Origin: a bacterium
GTDB lineage: Bacteria > Bacillota > Clostridia > Oscillospirales > Acutalibacteraceae
DNA length: 7,332 nucleotides
Direction: 5' to 3'
Assembly: GCA_020627425.1 (NCBI GenBank)
Contig: JAHKXX010000250.1
Span: 1-7,332, forward strand
The notes under the pieces were generated by a model, which was given only the letters and a program-made list of their open reading frames with translations, ran no database searches and was not told the DNA's origin. Numbering within the stretch: position 1 is the stretch's first letter; each line of letters starts with the position of its first letter. The position numbers and the translations under genes were made by a program. Shown piece by piece: positions 1-5,500 of the stretch.

Positions 1-138
1 AAGAATATAACTGTTGACAGATCGACAGAAAATAATACTCAGCCACAATGCACTGTCCTAAATTACCGTTATGCCGATGGCACTCATACAGTTATTCTGA
101 TAGTTCGGTGTCTCAACATAAAACGCTATATATCTTGA
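1..138 (+). CDS. Possible C-terminal fragment of an unknown protein (5' end outside window)
   Basis: Frame 1 is open from the first base to a TGA at 136-138, giving 45 residues. The middle part (around QCTVLNYRYADGTHTVILIV) alternates polar and hydrophobic residues like two beta strands joined by an ADG turn, which is more protein-like than random translation. It would end 16 bases before the convergent stop codon at 155. I do not recognise the family. With only 45 codons and no visible start, this could also be a chance open frame. Confidence 0.35.
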   Translation, partial: KNITVDRSTENNTQPQCTVLNYRYADGTHTVILIVRCLNIKRYIS

Positions 139-154
139 CATGATTTCCTGCCTA

Positions 155-895
155 CTATTTAAGTGCTTCGCTCAGGCTGTGAGGGATACCTCTCGGTCCT
201 CTGACAGCATAAATGCCGAATTCATCGTTCAGAACGCTGAATGTAAATCTGTCAGGTTCGTATTTCTTCTGAAGTCGTATTTTCATCAGAGAGTTCATTT
301 TTACATTCCCGTCATCATAACGAAAAGGAATATCCGTTTTTGTTACCACGCATTTATATAGTATAGCAGACACAGGCGATCCAACATATATAAATATGGT
401 GTCGCCCTTTTTTATATCTCTCCCCTGTTTCCAGTCTATTTCATCGGCATTTTCAAAAGCCTTCTCTATGTCATAGTATTTCGGGTTTGCGGGAATGATC
501 CATTCCTTCGGCGGACGCACCTTCTGCTTTTTCTGTCTGGAGGCTGTTGTCATATAGCTTTCGTTCAGCCAGCCGCAGATCTCCTCAAAGGGGACCGACC
601 CGTCAAGCAGTATCGACACCCAGTTTCCCCGGCTGATATGATAACCTCTCATATATCCGGGCTGCCGGATAAGCATATCCACAAGCAGAGGGTCGGACAG
701 CTTGACATTAAGTATATCCACCATATCCTCACCGTCAAGCCCGAGCTTTTCTTTACGCACATTCATTACAAGCCCGAACCATTTCTTGTTATCCGAGTGG
801 CGGAATATCGCATAATCAGGAAACCGGCTCCACAGATATTCCGGGTCTGCCTTATATTTCTTTTTTACATAGCCGAACAGTTCCTTGCGCATCAT
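155..895 (-). CDS. MmcQ/YjbR family protein with C-terminal EVE/PUA-like domain
   Basis: This 246-residue protein has two parts. Residues 1 to about 118 resemble the MmcQ/YjbR (CyaY-like fold) family, with WSRFPDYAIFRH, a KWFGLVMNV strand and HISRGNWVSILLDGSVP near the end of the domain. After a basic linker (residues 119-129), residues 130-246 resemble an EVE/PUA-like fold: EWIIPANPKYYDIEKAF, then WKQ, GDTIFIYVGSPVSAILYKC. EVE-type domains are known readers of modified bases or small ligands, and MmcQ/YjbR proteins are annotated as DNA-binding; the substrate of this fusion is unknown. No membrane segment is seen, so it should be cytoplasmic. The start at 895 is chosen over the next ATG (892) because GGAGGG lies 8 bases upstream at 904-909. 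It follows the small membrane protein gene by 18 bases and is probably co-transcribed with it. No clear terminator follows. Confidence 0.85.
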   Translation of the reverse strand: MMRKELFGYVKKKYKADPEYLWSRFPDYAIFRHSDNKKWFGLVMNVRKEKLGLDGEDMVDILNVKLSDPLLVDMLIRQPGYMRGYHISRGNWVSILLDGSVPFEEICGWLNESYMTTASRQKKQKVRPPKEWIIPANPKYYDIEKAFENADEIDWKQGRDIKKGDTIFIYVGSPVSAILYKCVVTKTDIPFRYDDGNVKMNSLMKIRLQKKYEPDRFTFSVLNDEFGIYAVRGPRGIPHSLSEALK

Positions 896-913
896 TGGCT
901 TTTCCCTCCGATA

Positions 914-1135
914 TCAAACAAATATAATCAGCACAATCCCAACGATCAGGAGAGTGATTCCGATCAACAATTCTATTAATCCTACTCGTTTTGCGTAGTC
1001 CTCTTTCTTCCGACCGGCTTTGAGATCCGATTCAAAGCCGTTTATGAGATTATACTTTTTCTTAAAATATATGAAATAACCAAACAAGGCAAATGCCAAT
1101 CCAAGAGTCACTGATATAACTTTGAGTACCAACAT
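914..1135 (-). CDS. Small DUF3784-like membrane protein
   Basis: This 73-residue protein has two hydrophobic segments, at about residues 4-24 and 51-73, separated by a charged loop. The loop carries KKKYNLINGFESDL and RKKEDYAKRVGLIE, which resembles the conserved loop of DUF3784 proteins (a lysine-rich patch, an L-I-x-G-[FY] motif, then a K/R-rich segment before the next helix). The family has no assigned function. It is shorter than usual DUF3784 members, which tend to have an extra helix. AAGGAG at 1146-1151 lies 10 bases before the ATG, supporting this start. It is first in a probable two-gene operon with the MmcQ/YjbR gene, and the promoter at 1386-1415 could serve both through a leader of about 240 bases that contains the ATPase remnant. 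Confidence 0.75.
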   Translation of the reverse strand: MLVLKVISVTLGLAFALFGYFIYFKKKYNLINGFESDLKAGRKKEDYAKRVGLIELLIGITLLIVGIVLIIFV

Positions 1136-1176
1136 CTTTTTGTCACTCCTTGATAGTAGAAATATTAATTTCTATG

Positions 1177-1371
1177 TTAAAGTTTATATTCTGCCCTGTT
1201 TTCACATATTTTCTTTATGCTGCCGTCCTTTATGAGGTAAGCCTCACCGCAGATCATCTCATTAGCTCCGTCAGAAATTCTTCAATAGTTTTTACATTCA
1301 TATTTTTCGGAAGCATACAGCTTGTTAAGTGTACTCAGCTCCCTTTCTCTGCTGATAAACGTATACAACAC
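1177..1371 (-). pseudogene. Decayed remnant, N-terminus of an archaeal-type AAA ATPase
   Basis: On the minus strand a frame starting at GTG 1371 reads VLYTFISREREL then STLNKLYASEKYEC before a TGA at 1284-1282. This pattern (F-I-x-R-E-x-E-L, about 5 residues, then L-Y-x-S-x-x-[FY]-E) is the usual N-terminus of archaeal-type ATPases (Arch_ATPase/DUF234-associated family), where a Walker A loop normally follows within about 15 residues. Here no Walker A appears. After the TGA the same frame stays open for 34 codons (containing EMICGEAYLIKDG and KKICENRAEYKL) to a TAA at 1179-1177. That second part also looks protein-like, but I do not recognise it. The simplest reading is a gene reduced by internal deletion and a nonsense codon. 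The evidence is short motifs only. Confidence 0.5.
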
Positions 1372-1385
1372 CCGTTGCTATGATC

Positions 1386-1415
1386 AGTATAACATAGGCG
1401 TCGAAAAACAGTCAA
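1386..1415 (-). promoter_or_regulatory. Strong sigma-A type promoter, leftward
   Basis: Read on the minus strand, TTGACT (1415-1410) and TATACT (1391-1386) are separated by 18 bases, and TGT directly before the -10 makes an extended TGn box. The predicted start near 1378 sits just before the ATPase remnant and upstream of the DUF3784-like gene, so it probably drove the lost gene and may now drive the 1135-155 operon. Confidence 0.55.
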
Positions 1416-1436
1416 TTATGATTCGATAAATCGTAC

Positions 1437-1465
1437 TTGACCGGTGTGACGCTCTCCGGTAATTC
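1437..1465 (+). promoter_or_regulatory. Candidate promoter with ACCGG/CCGGT dyad for the XRE gene
   Basis: TTGACC (1437-1442), a 17-base spacer and TAATTC (1460-1465) form a moderate promoter. Overlapping it is an inverted repeat, ACCGG at 1440-1444 and CCGGT at 1456-1460, with an 11-base gap, so the half-site centres are 16 bases apart. A repressor dimer bound there would cover both promoter boxes. Autoregulation by the XRE protein encoded next is an inference. Confidence 0.35.
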
Positions 1466-1480
1466 TTCTTTCCGAAAAGC

Positions 1481-1509
1481 TTGCTTTTTAATAGCACTTC
1501 TGCTATTAT
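1481..1509 (+). promoter_or_regulatory. Second candidate promoter with 8-bp perfect palindrome (operator candidate)
   Basis: TTGCTT (1481-1486), 17 bases and TATTAT (1504-1509) fit a sigma-A promoter. A perfect inverted repeat, TAATAGCA (1489-1496) and TGCTATTA (1501-1508) around CTTC, fills the spacer and enters the -10. The start point would fall near 1516, giving a very short leader, so this may instead be only an operator or an mRNA hairpin just before the ribosome binding site at 1516-1521. Confidence 0.4.
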
Positions 1510-1528
1510 AGTGTCAGGAGGGATCAGC

Positions 1529-2098
1529 ATGGATAATACAGCAAAAATCGTGGAAAAACTGAGAGAAAAAAGAAAACAGTTAGGACTCAGTCAGAAGGAG
1601 CTTGCAGCACGCTGCGGTATGCCCCAGTCAACTATCGGCAGAATTGAAGTCCATATTATACTTCCGCAGCTTAGTACCATTATGACTATTGCCGAGAAAC
1701 TCGGGTGCAGTATTGATGTGACTGATCTCACACAGAGCAGGTGGAACGATACGGAGATCGTTGCTTACTGGCAGGACGAAATAACGGCAAAAGTAAAAAT
1801 CGAGAATAACCGTGCATATATCGAAAGACTGACAGATGACAAAATGAAGCAGTTTTTTCCGCCGATGGAAAGCATGGATCTTGCTTTGCTCAGCGAGCTT
1901 TTTGAAACACGCTGCTGGGACAGAGGCAGAGGCGATATAGACGAGATACTGAAACGATTCGGTCTGACGGAATACGATCCGTTGGAGCTTGTAAAACGGA
2001 CATTCGGTCTGAGTTATAACGACTGCAAGTGGTTCAAATTTGAGCCGAATATACTAAGGTGGAAGCATGTCAATCCGAGGAGAGATGAGGATGTTTGA
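1529..2098 (+). CDS. XRE-family repressor with HipA-partner-like C-terminal domain
   Basis: The protein is 189 residues from ATG 1529. AGGAGG at 1516-1521 lies 7 bases upstream, so this start is preferred over a TTG at 1481. Residues about 5-60 form a classic XRE helix-turn-helix: EKLREKRKQLGLSQKELAARCG, then MPQSTIGRIE as the recognition helix region, then a helix ending in EKLGCSIDV. After a linker strand region (residues about 68-110), residues about 112-175 carry MDLALLSELFETRCWDRGRG, DEILKRFGLTEYDPLELVKRT and a W-F-K-F end. This second part resembles the small proteins encoded directly before HipA-like kinase genes in Clostridia. Here the two appear fused. The likely role is DNA-binding antitoxin and autorepressor of a HipBA-like module; this is inferred from the domains and from the kinase fragment that overlaps its 3' end by 8 bases. 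Two dyads upstream (1440-1460 and 1489-1508) are candidate operators. Confidence 0.75.
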   Translation: MDNTAKIVEKLREKRKQLGLSQKELAARCGMPQSTIGRIEVHIILPQLSTIMTIAEKLGCSIDVTDLTQSRWNDTEIVAYWQDEITAKVKIENNRAYIERLTDDKMKQFFPPMESMDLALLSELFETRCWDRGRGDIDEILKRFGLTEYDPLELVKRTFGLSYNDCKWFKFEPNILRWKHVNPRRDEDV

Positions 2099-2279
2099 TG
2101 TTACACTCGGAAGCGAATATATCAGTCAGCTTGACGGTACGAGTGAAGGCGCTCAGCTAAAATATTACAAGGATAAATACCGGTATAAGATAGATACCTG
2201 CGGCGAGGGTAAGGCAGAAAGAACTCCTTGGGAACTGCTCACAAAACAATATGTGCCGGACAGTTTTTATTTCCTTTAA
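2091..2279 (+). pseudogene. Truncated HipA-like kinase (N-terminal fragment only)
   Basis: The ORF encodes 62 residues from ATG 2091, with AGGAG at 2078-2082 placed 8 bases upstream inside the end of the XRE gene; in-frame ATGs at 2067 and 2085 are less well spaced. Residues 1-42 (MFDVTLGSEYISQLDG, EGAQLKYYKDKYRYKID, then GEGKAE) match the start of clostridial HipA-like Ser/Thr kinases, which typically read G-N-Q-x-K-Y-Y-K-D-G-x-W-Y-K followed by G-x-E-G-x-A-E. Complete members are several hundred residues long and carry the ATP-binding and catalytic Asp/Asn motifs. None of that is present: the chain switches after residue 42 to 20 residues I do not recognise and stops. An internal deletion that removed the kinase core is the likely cause. 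A functional small peptide cannot be excluded, since the frame and ribosome binding site are intact. Confidence 0.6.
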
Positions 2280-2327
2280 CGAAATCAATAAAATATAGCG
2301 GATAAGTTGTGTCAAATGATTTACTAT

Positions 2328-2356
2328 TTGTTTATTATATATAAAGATTACATATA
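2328..2356 (+). promoter_or_regulatory. Weak candidate promoter for the two-component operon
   Basis: TTGTTT (2328-2333), 17 bases and CATATA (2351-2356) lie in the AT-rich 127-base gap before the kinase gene. The match is poor and the region offers other AT-rich -10 choices, such as TATAGT at 2354-2359. Nothing else was recognised in this gap. Confidence 0.25.
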
Positions 2357-2406
2357 GTATATCTATGATTTGTACTTATGAAGCTTTATTGACGGGAGCG
2401 TGTATT

Positions 2407-3792
2407 ATGCAGGAATTAATTGATCGGATAGGAATAACTTTCTTCATTCAGATCGTGATAGAACTATGGAACAGTGTGTTTTTGATGCTTATGATCTTCT
2501 CATTGATCATCAAAAAACCGCGTGCAAAACAAGAATTGACAAAAAATATCGAGATTCCGTACACAAAGGAGATTCTCATTTTTTATAATTTGATTTTCCT
2601 ATACAACCTGTGTAATGTGATAAGTATCTTATCAACCGGAAGTAATGCTGTGATCAGCTATTGGCTTGTACGAATATTTGATTATCTATACTACGTCATA
2701 GGTGCATTTCAGACACTTTTCTTTTTACAGTTGATAAAGAAATATATCGCTGAAAAAAATGGCTTTACATTGCTCAGAAAAACTGTATCTGCCGTGCAGC
2801 TGCTGCACGTGCCTGCTCTGCTTTTGCTCGCTGTTACGCCGTTTACCGGAGCCTTGTATAGCTTTGATGAACTTAACAGATATGTAAGAGGACCGCTGTT
2901 TATATGGTGGCACATAACAACGATCATTTCTTTTCTGTTTATAATCCTCGTTTACATTGTCGAAAGAAAAAATACGGACATTTTTCTTCGCCAAATCATA
3001 GTCACTGCCACTGTCATACCATTAGCAGGGTTTATCATAAATACGGTACGCTCAGATTTAAGCTTCAATAATATTTGTGTATCCATTACTGCACTTATCA
3101 TATTTTTGTTTTATGAAAAACACAAAACGGATGTTACAGTACGGACATTCCATGAGCTTGACTTGCTTCAGACACAGCTTGTTGAAAAGAAGCTTGCCTT
3201 AGAGCAGAGTAAAAATGCTGTGCTGATGGCTCAGATACAGCCGCATTTCATCAATAATTCTCTTATGGCGCTTCGTTCCAGATGCCGGGATTATCCTGAT
3301 CTATACAGAAGCATTACCCAGTTTTCACAATATCTTCGCTCTCATTTCGAGGCGATAGGCGATACAAAAATGATCTCGTTTGAGAGGGAAATGGAGAATG
3401 TAGAGGCATATCTCGATCTGGAAAGAGAAAACTACGGAGATCGTCTTCAAGTGGAGTATAGCATTGAATGTGACGATTTCCTTATACCGGCACTTTCTGT
3501 ACAGCCGTTGGTAGAAAATGCAGTGCGCCACGGTATCGGAACATATGAGCAGGGCGGGACTGTATATATCAAAGCGTTCAAAAAGAATGAAAAGATCTGT
3601 ATCGAAATCATAGACGACGGCTCCGGACAGAGCAGCATAACCGAGCAGCAGGAAAAAAGAAGAGGAATAGGTATCGAAAATGTCCGCTCAAGACTACGGA
3701 CAATAGATATAGGAGAACTGGAGATAATACGCAGTGAACACGGAACGACCGCAAGAATAACAATAGAGAAAGGACAGGAGGACCCCGAATGA
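2407..3792 (+). CDS. LytS-like membrane sensor histidine kinase
   Basis: The protein is 461 residues from ATG 2407; GGGAG at 2394-2398 with an 8-base spacer favours this over the in-frame ATG at 2365, which lacks a ribosome binding site. The first ~240 residues hold about seven hydrophobic helices (roughly 9-34, 56-76, 84-110, 128-147, 163-185, 196-214, 222-237), with no recognisable extracellular ligand domain. A coiled-coil-like linker (about 250-270) precedes a His_kinase (PF06580-type) H-box, LMAQIQPHFINNSLMAL, with phospho-acceptor His280. The HATPase part shows the N-box QPLVENAVRHGI (Asn371), the G1 box IIDDGSG (Asp403/Asp404) and the G2 box RRGIGIENVRSRL, then GTTARI. It should autophosphorylate and pass the phosphate to the regulator encoded next, whose start codon overlaps its stop by 4 bases. 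The signal is unknown; a 7-helix sensor of this type often detects a peptide, lipid or membrane state. Confidence 0.9.
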   Translation: MQELIDRIGITFFIQIVIELWNSVFLMLMIFSLIIKKPRAKQELTKNIEIPYTKEILIFYNLIFLYNLCNVISILSTGSNAVISYWLVRIFDYLYYVIGAFQTLFFLQLIKKYIAEKNGFTLLRKTVSAVQLLHVPALLLLAVTPFTGALYSFDELNRYVRGPLFIWWHITTIISFLFIILVYIVERKNTDIFLRQIIVTATVIPLAGFIINTVRSDLSFNNICVSITALIIFLFYEKHKTDVTVRTFHELDLLQTQLVEKKLALEQSKNAVLMAQIQPHFINNSLMALRSRCRDYPDLYRSITQFSQYLRSHFEAIGDTKMISFEREMENVEAYLDLERENYGDRLQVEYSIECDDFLIPALSVQPLVENAVRHGIGTYEQGGTVYIKAFKKNEKICIEIIDDGSGQSSITEQQEKRRGIGIENVRSRLRTIDIGELEIIRSEHGTTARITIEKGQEDPE

Positions 3793-4490
3793 TCACTTTA
3801 TCTGTAGATGACCAGCAAGCTGTGACCGAGCTTATGCTTTATATGCTGGGCAAGATTGATCCGAATGGTACTCATATGAGTGCGTCAAATATGAAGCAGG
3901 CGTTATCGCTTTTGAGCGATGATGTACAGATCCTTTTCCTTGATATTGAAATGCCCGGTATGAACGGTATAGACGCTGTACCTATGCTGAAGGAAAAGTA
4001 TAAAAAACTGAACATCATATATGTAACCGGTCATCCCGAGTATGTATTTGATGCAGTAGCTTTGCATCCGAGCGGCTTTCTGACAAAGCCTGTGTGCGAA
4101 CAGGATATTATCCGTGAGTTACAGGAGCTTCGGTTTCCGCTGGAAACGGTAAAAAGCCCTTTAAAAGTACAATGTAGCCCCTTTGCATTGTTTGCGAACG
4201 GGAAACCCTTTGATTTCGGACGGGGATTGACGATCGAGTTGTTTGCATATCTCATATACAAAGAGGGTGCGTTTTGCACGAACAATGAGCTGATCGGCAT
4301 ACTGTGGGGAGATAATAGTGAAAAACAGGTAAATCTACGACAGCTGGTACTGAATATGAGAAACTGCCTGAAAAAGATAGGCGCAGAAAGCCTAATTATC
4401 AAAAAATACGGCAAGATTAGTGTGGATATAGATGCAATAGAATGTGTGGGCAGCCCGTCGGAAATTGCAGAACAATATCATTGGTATTAA
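3789..4490 (+). CDS. Response regulator, REC plus SARP-like winged-helix domain
   Basis: The 233-residue protein begins at an ATGA overlap with the kinase gene, with AGGAGG at about 3776-3781 as ribosome binding site, so the two are translationally coupled. Residues 1-115 are a REC domain: acidic pair Asp7/Asp8, phospho-acceptor Asp52 in LFLDIEMPGMNG, Thr80 in YVTGH and Lys100 in FLTKP. Residues about 125-218 resemble the OmpR-like winged helix of SARP-type activators common in Clostridia: VQCSPFALFANGKPFDF, then ELFAYLIYKEGAFCTNNELI, ILWGD, LRQLVLNMRNCLKKIGAE, and a final hairpin IIKKYGKISVDI. It lacks the LytTR domain usually paired with LytS kinases. The bacterial transcriptional activation (tetratricopeptide) part of long SARPs is also absent. 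Its targets are not shown by the sequence; the pilus-like operon 390 bases downstream is a plausible one. Confidence 0.85.
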   Translation: MITLSVDDQQAVTELMLYMLGKIDPNGTHMSASNMKQALSLLSDDVQILFLDIEMPGMNGIDAVPMLKEKYKKLNIIYVTGHPEYVFDAVALHPSGFLTKPVCEQDIIRELQELRFPLETVKSPLKVQCSPFALFANGKPFDFGRGLTIELFAYLIYKEGAFCTNNELIGILWGDNSEKQVNLRQLVLNMRNCLKKIGAESLIIKKYGKISVDIDAIECVGSPSEIAEQYHWY

Positions 4491-4522
4491 GGGAACACTG
4501 AAAGAATTCAGTGTTCCCTTAA
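4487..4522 (+). terminator. Perfect 16-bp hairpin at the end of the two-component operon
   Basis: The arms 4487-4502 and 4507-4522 are exact reverse complements around an AGAA loop, and the left arm includes the regulator's TAA stop codon. The following bases (ATTTATAC) give only a short U-run, so termination may be partial, or the hairpin may serve mainly to protect the transcript's 3' end. Confidence 0.7.
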
Positions 4523-4606
4523 AATTTATACAAAAATCCTCTAACATCTTCTACATATCTGTATTTATTTATTGAGATTTATCTAACGGTTTTGTAACAC
4601 TTTGTA

Positions 4607-4615
4607 TGGTATAAT
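4607..4615 (+). promoter_or_regulatory. Extended -10 promoter TGGTATAAT
   Basis: TATAAT at 4610-4615 is a perfect -10 box and TGG at 4607-4609 supplies the TGn extension. Upstream at -35 only a weak T-rich sequence (around GGTTTTG) is seen, which extended -10 promoters tolerate. The start point would be near 4622, giving a leader of about 258 bases before the sipA-like gene. Confidence 0.5.
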
Positions 4616-4649
4616 AGTTTCAAGGAAGTTACAATAGTTTTATAGATTA

Positions 4650-4678
4650 TAATATTTTTGAAACAGTGTAATATTTTT
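4650..4678 (+). repeat. 10-bp direct repeat TAATATTTTT, 19-bp period
   Basis: TAATATTTTT occurs at 4650-4659 and again at 4669-4678, separated by 9 bases. The 19-bp centre spacing places both copies near the same DNA face (about two turns). Direct repeats are the typical binding layout of OmpR/SARP winged-helix activators, one of which is encoded just upstream. The AT-rich context makes chance repetition quite possible. Confidence 0.4.
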
Positions 4679-4722
4679 AAATAATGATGATTATATATAT
4701 TTTGAGAATAGTACCGAGAAGA

Positions 4723-4790
4723 AGTTGACAAAGCCGGGATGAACTCATATGTTCGGACATATATACGGGATTTTTGTGTTTTTTTCAACT
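4723..4790 (+). other. Leader hairpin followed by U-rich tract (possible attenuator)
   Basis: ATATGT (4747-4752) and ACATAT (4757-4762) form a perfect stem around a TCGG tetraloop. Outside it CCG (4734-4736) can pair with CGG (4766-4768), and AGTTGA (4723-4728) with TCAACT (4785-4790). Bases 4770-4785 are almost all T. The layout resembles an attenuator or RNA element in the leader of the downstream operon, if transcription begins at 4622. No known family was recognised. Confidence 0.35.
4725..4753 (+). promoter_or_regulatory. Promoter candidate TTGACA-N17-TATGTT
   Basis: A perfect -35 box TTGACA (4725-4730) is followed after exactly 17 bases by TATGTT (4748-4753), a 4-of-6 match to the -10 consensus. 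AT-rich DNA upstream could act as an UP element. The start point would be near 4760. The box overlaps the hairpin listed separately, so both readings may not be functional at once. Confidence 0.35.
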
Positions 4791-4879
4791 AATAACGGTT
4801 AAAAGCACATTTCAATTGGATAGGTATGTCCGGCTGGGTGTGTTTTTCTTATCTATATATGCCGGAGGTGTTATGATCT

Positions 4880-5464
4880 ATGCCGTCAGCTGAGGAAAAA
4901 ACCGGAACAGACTATAGCGAAAACAAAACCGAACAAGCAGAAGACTGCAAAAAAAAACAAGAAAAACGCAGATCACCGATGACGCCGATACAGATCCTCC
5001 TGCTGAATCTATTGATCGTTATTACAGTGATGTGGCTTCTTTGGGGCTTTGTGATCGGTGCAGTTACCGCACCGAATGATGATATGTCTCCTAACATAAA
5101 ATCAAAGGATCTCCTGCTGTATTACAGACTGGATGAGTCCTACCTTGCACAGGACACTGTGGTCTTTGTCAAAAACAGCACTACTTACATAGGAAGAGTG
5201 GTTGCTGTGTCCGGAGACAGCGTGAAGATATCGGATGATGACCGGCTTATCATCAACGATCATATCGTTTCCGAACCGGATATCCATAATGCAACGCCGC
5301 GGTATGAGGGCTTTGTGAAATATCCGGTAGTGCTTGCAGACAATGAGTATTTTATTCTTGCCGATGCGCGGGGCGGCGCAGAGGACAGCCGCTATTTCGG
5401 AACGGTCAGGCGTTCCGAAATAAACGGAAAGGTAGTCGCATTGATCAGAAGGCACAGTATATAA
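4880..5464 (+). CDS. sipA: SipA-like non-catalytic signal peptidase homologue (pilus assembly)
   Basis: The 194-residue protein follows a type I signal peptidase (S26) layout: a charged cytoplasmic N-terminal tail (1-33, unusually long and Glu/Lys-rich), one membrane anchor (about 36-62), then an extracytoplasmic domain. Family boxes are visible, but the active site is not. Where the catalytic S-M-x-P should be, the protein has NDDMSPNIKSKDLLLY with Asp68 in place of Ser. Where the catalytic Lys should precede R-V-V-x-x-x-G-D, it has YIGRVVAVSGD with Gly105 in place of Lys. The last box is kept as YFILADARGGAEDSRYFG. The same two substitutions, at the same spacing of 37 residues, characterise SipA of Streptococcus pyogenes FCT pilus islands, which is required for pilus polymerisation without peptidase activity (recalled family knowledge). 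The next gene is a class B sortase, as in those islands. Start 4880 has GGAGG 11 bases upstream; ATG 4873 is out of frame. Confidence 0.85.
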   Translation: MPSAEEKTGTDYSENKTEQAEDCKKKQEKRRSPMTPIQILLLNLLIVITVMWLLWGFVIGAVTAPNDDMSPNIKSKDLLLYYRLDESYLAQDTVVFVKNSTTYIGRVVAVSGDSVKISDDDRLIINDHIVSEPDIHNATPRYEGFVKYPVVLADNEYFILADARGGAEDSRYFGTVRRSEINGKVVALIRRHSI

Positions 5465-5500
5465 CCACAAAAGCAAAGCTTTTAAAGGCGGCGGAGAAAA

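Larger units (their letters stand above)
4523..4879 (+). other. AT-rich non-coding region upstream of the pilus-like operon
   Basis: No convincing gene is present in these 357 bases on either strand; the minus-strand frame across 4579-4788 translates to low-complexity Tyr/Ile/Lys-rich sequence without a ribosome binding site. The region holds two promoter candidates, a 10-bp direct repeat, and a hairpin followed by a U-rich tract, each listed separately. Near its end CCGGC (4830-4834) can pair with GCCGG (4861-4865), which overlaps the start of the sipA-like gene's Shine-Dalgarno sequence (GGAGG, 4864-4868). I did not recognise a known riboswitch class; in particular the c-di-GMP-I core is not evident. 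Confidence 0.6.

Noticed and set aside
1150..1383. Plus-strand ORF of 77 codons with hydrophobic stretches
   Set aside because: It is antisense to the minus-strand ATPase remnant, has no ribosome binding site, and its hydrophobic look comes from complementing Lys/Glu-rich codons.
4031..4414. Minus-strand ORF of 127 codons inside the response regulator gene
   Set aside because: It is antisense to a well-supported REC/winged-helix gene, with no ribosome binding site or recognisable motif.
4487..4522. Palindrome considered as a mobile element end or attachment site
   Set aside because: It occurs once, has a 4-base loop and sits on a stop codon, which fits a transcription terminator better. No transposase or second copy is visible.
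4579..4788. Minus-strand ORF of 69 codons in the pilus leader
   Set aside because: It is low-complexity Tyr/Ile/Lys-rich translation of AT-rich DNA, with no ribosome binding site, and it overlaps the promoter and hairpin elements.
4720..4800. Possible c-di-GMP riboswitch suggested by an AAAGCC string and pilus context
   Set aside because: The GGCAAACC tetraloop element, its receptor and the second conserved arm of the c-di-GMP-I fold are not present.
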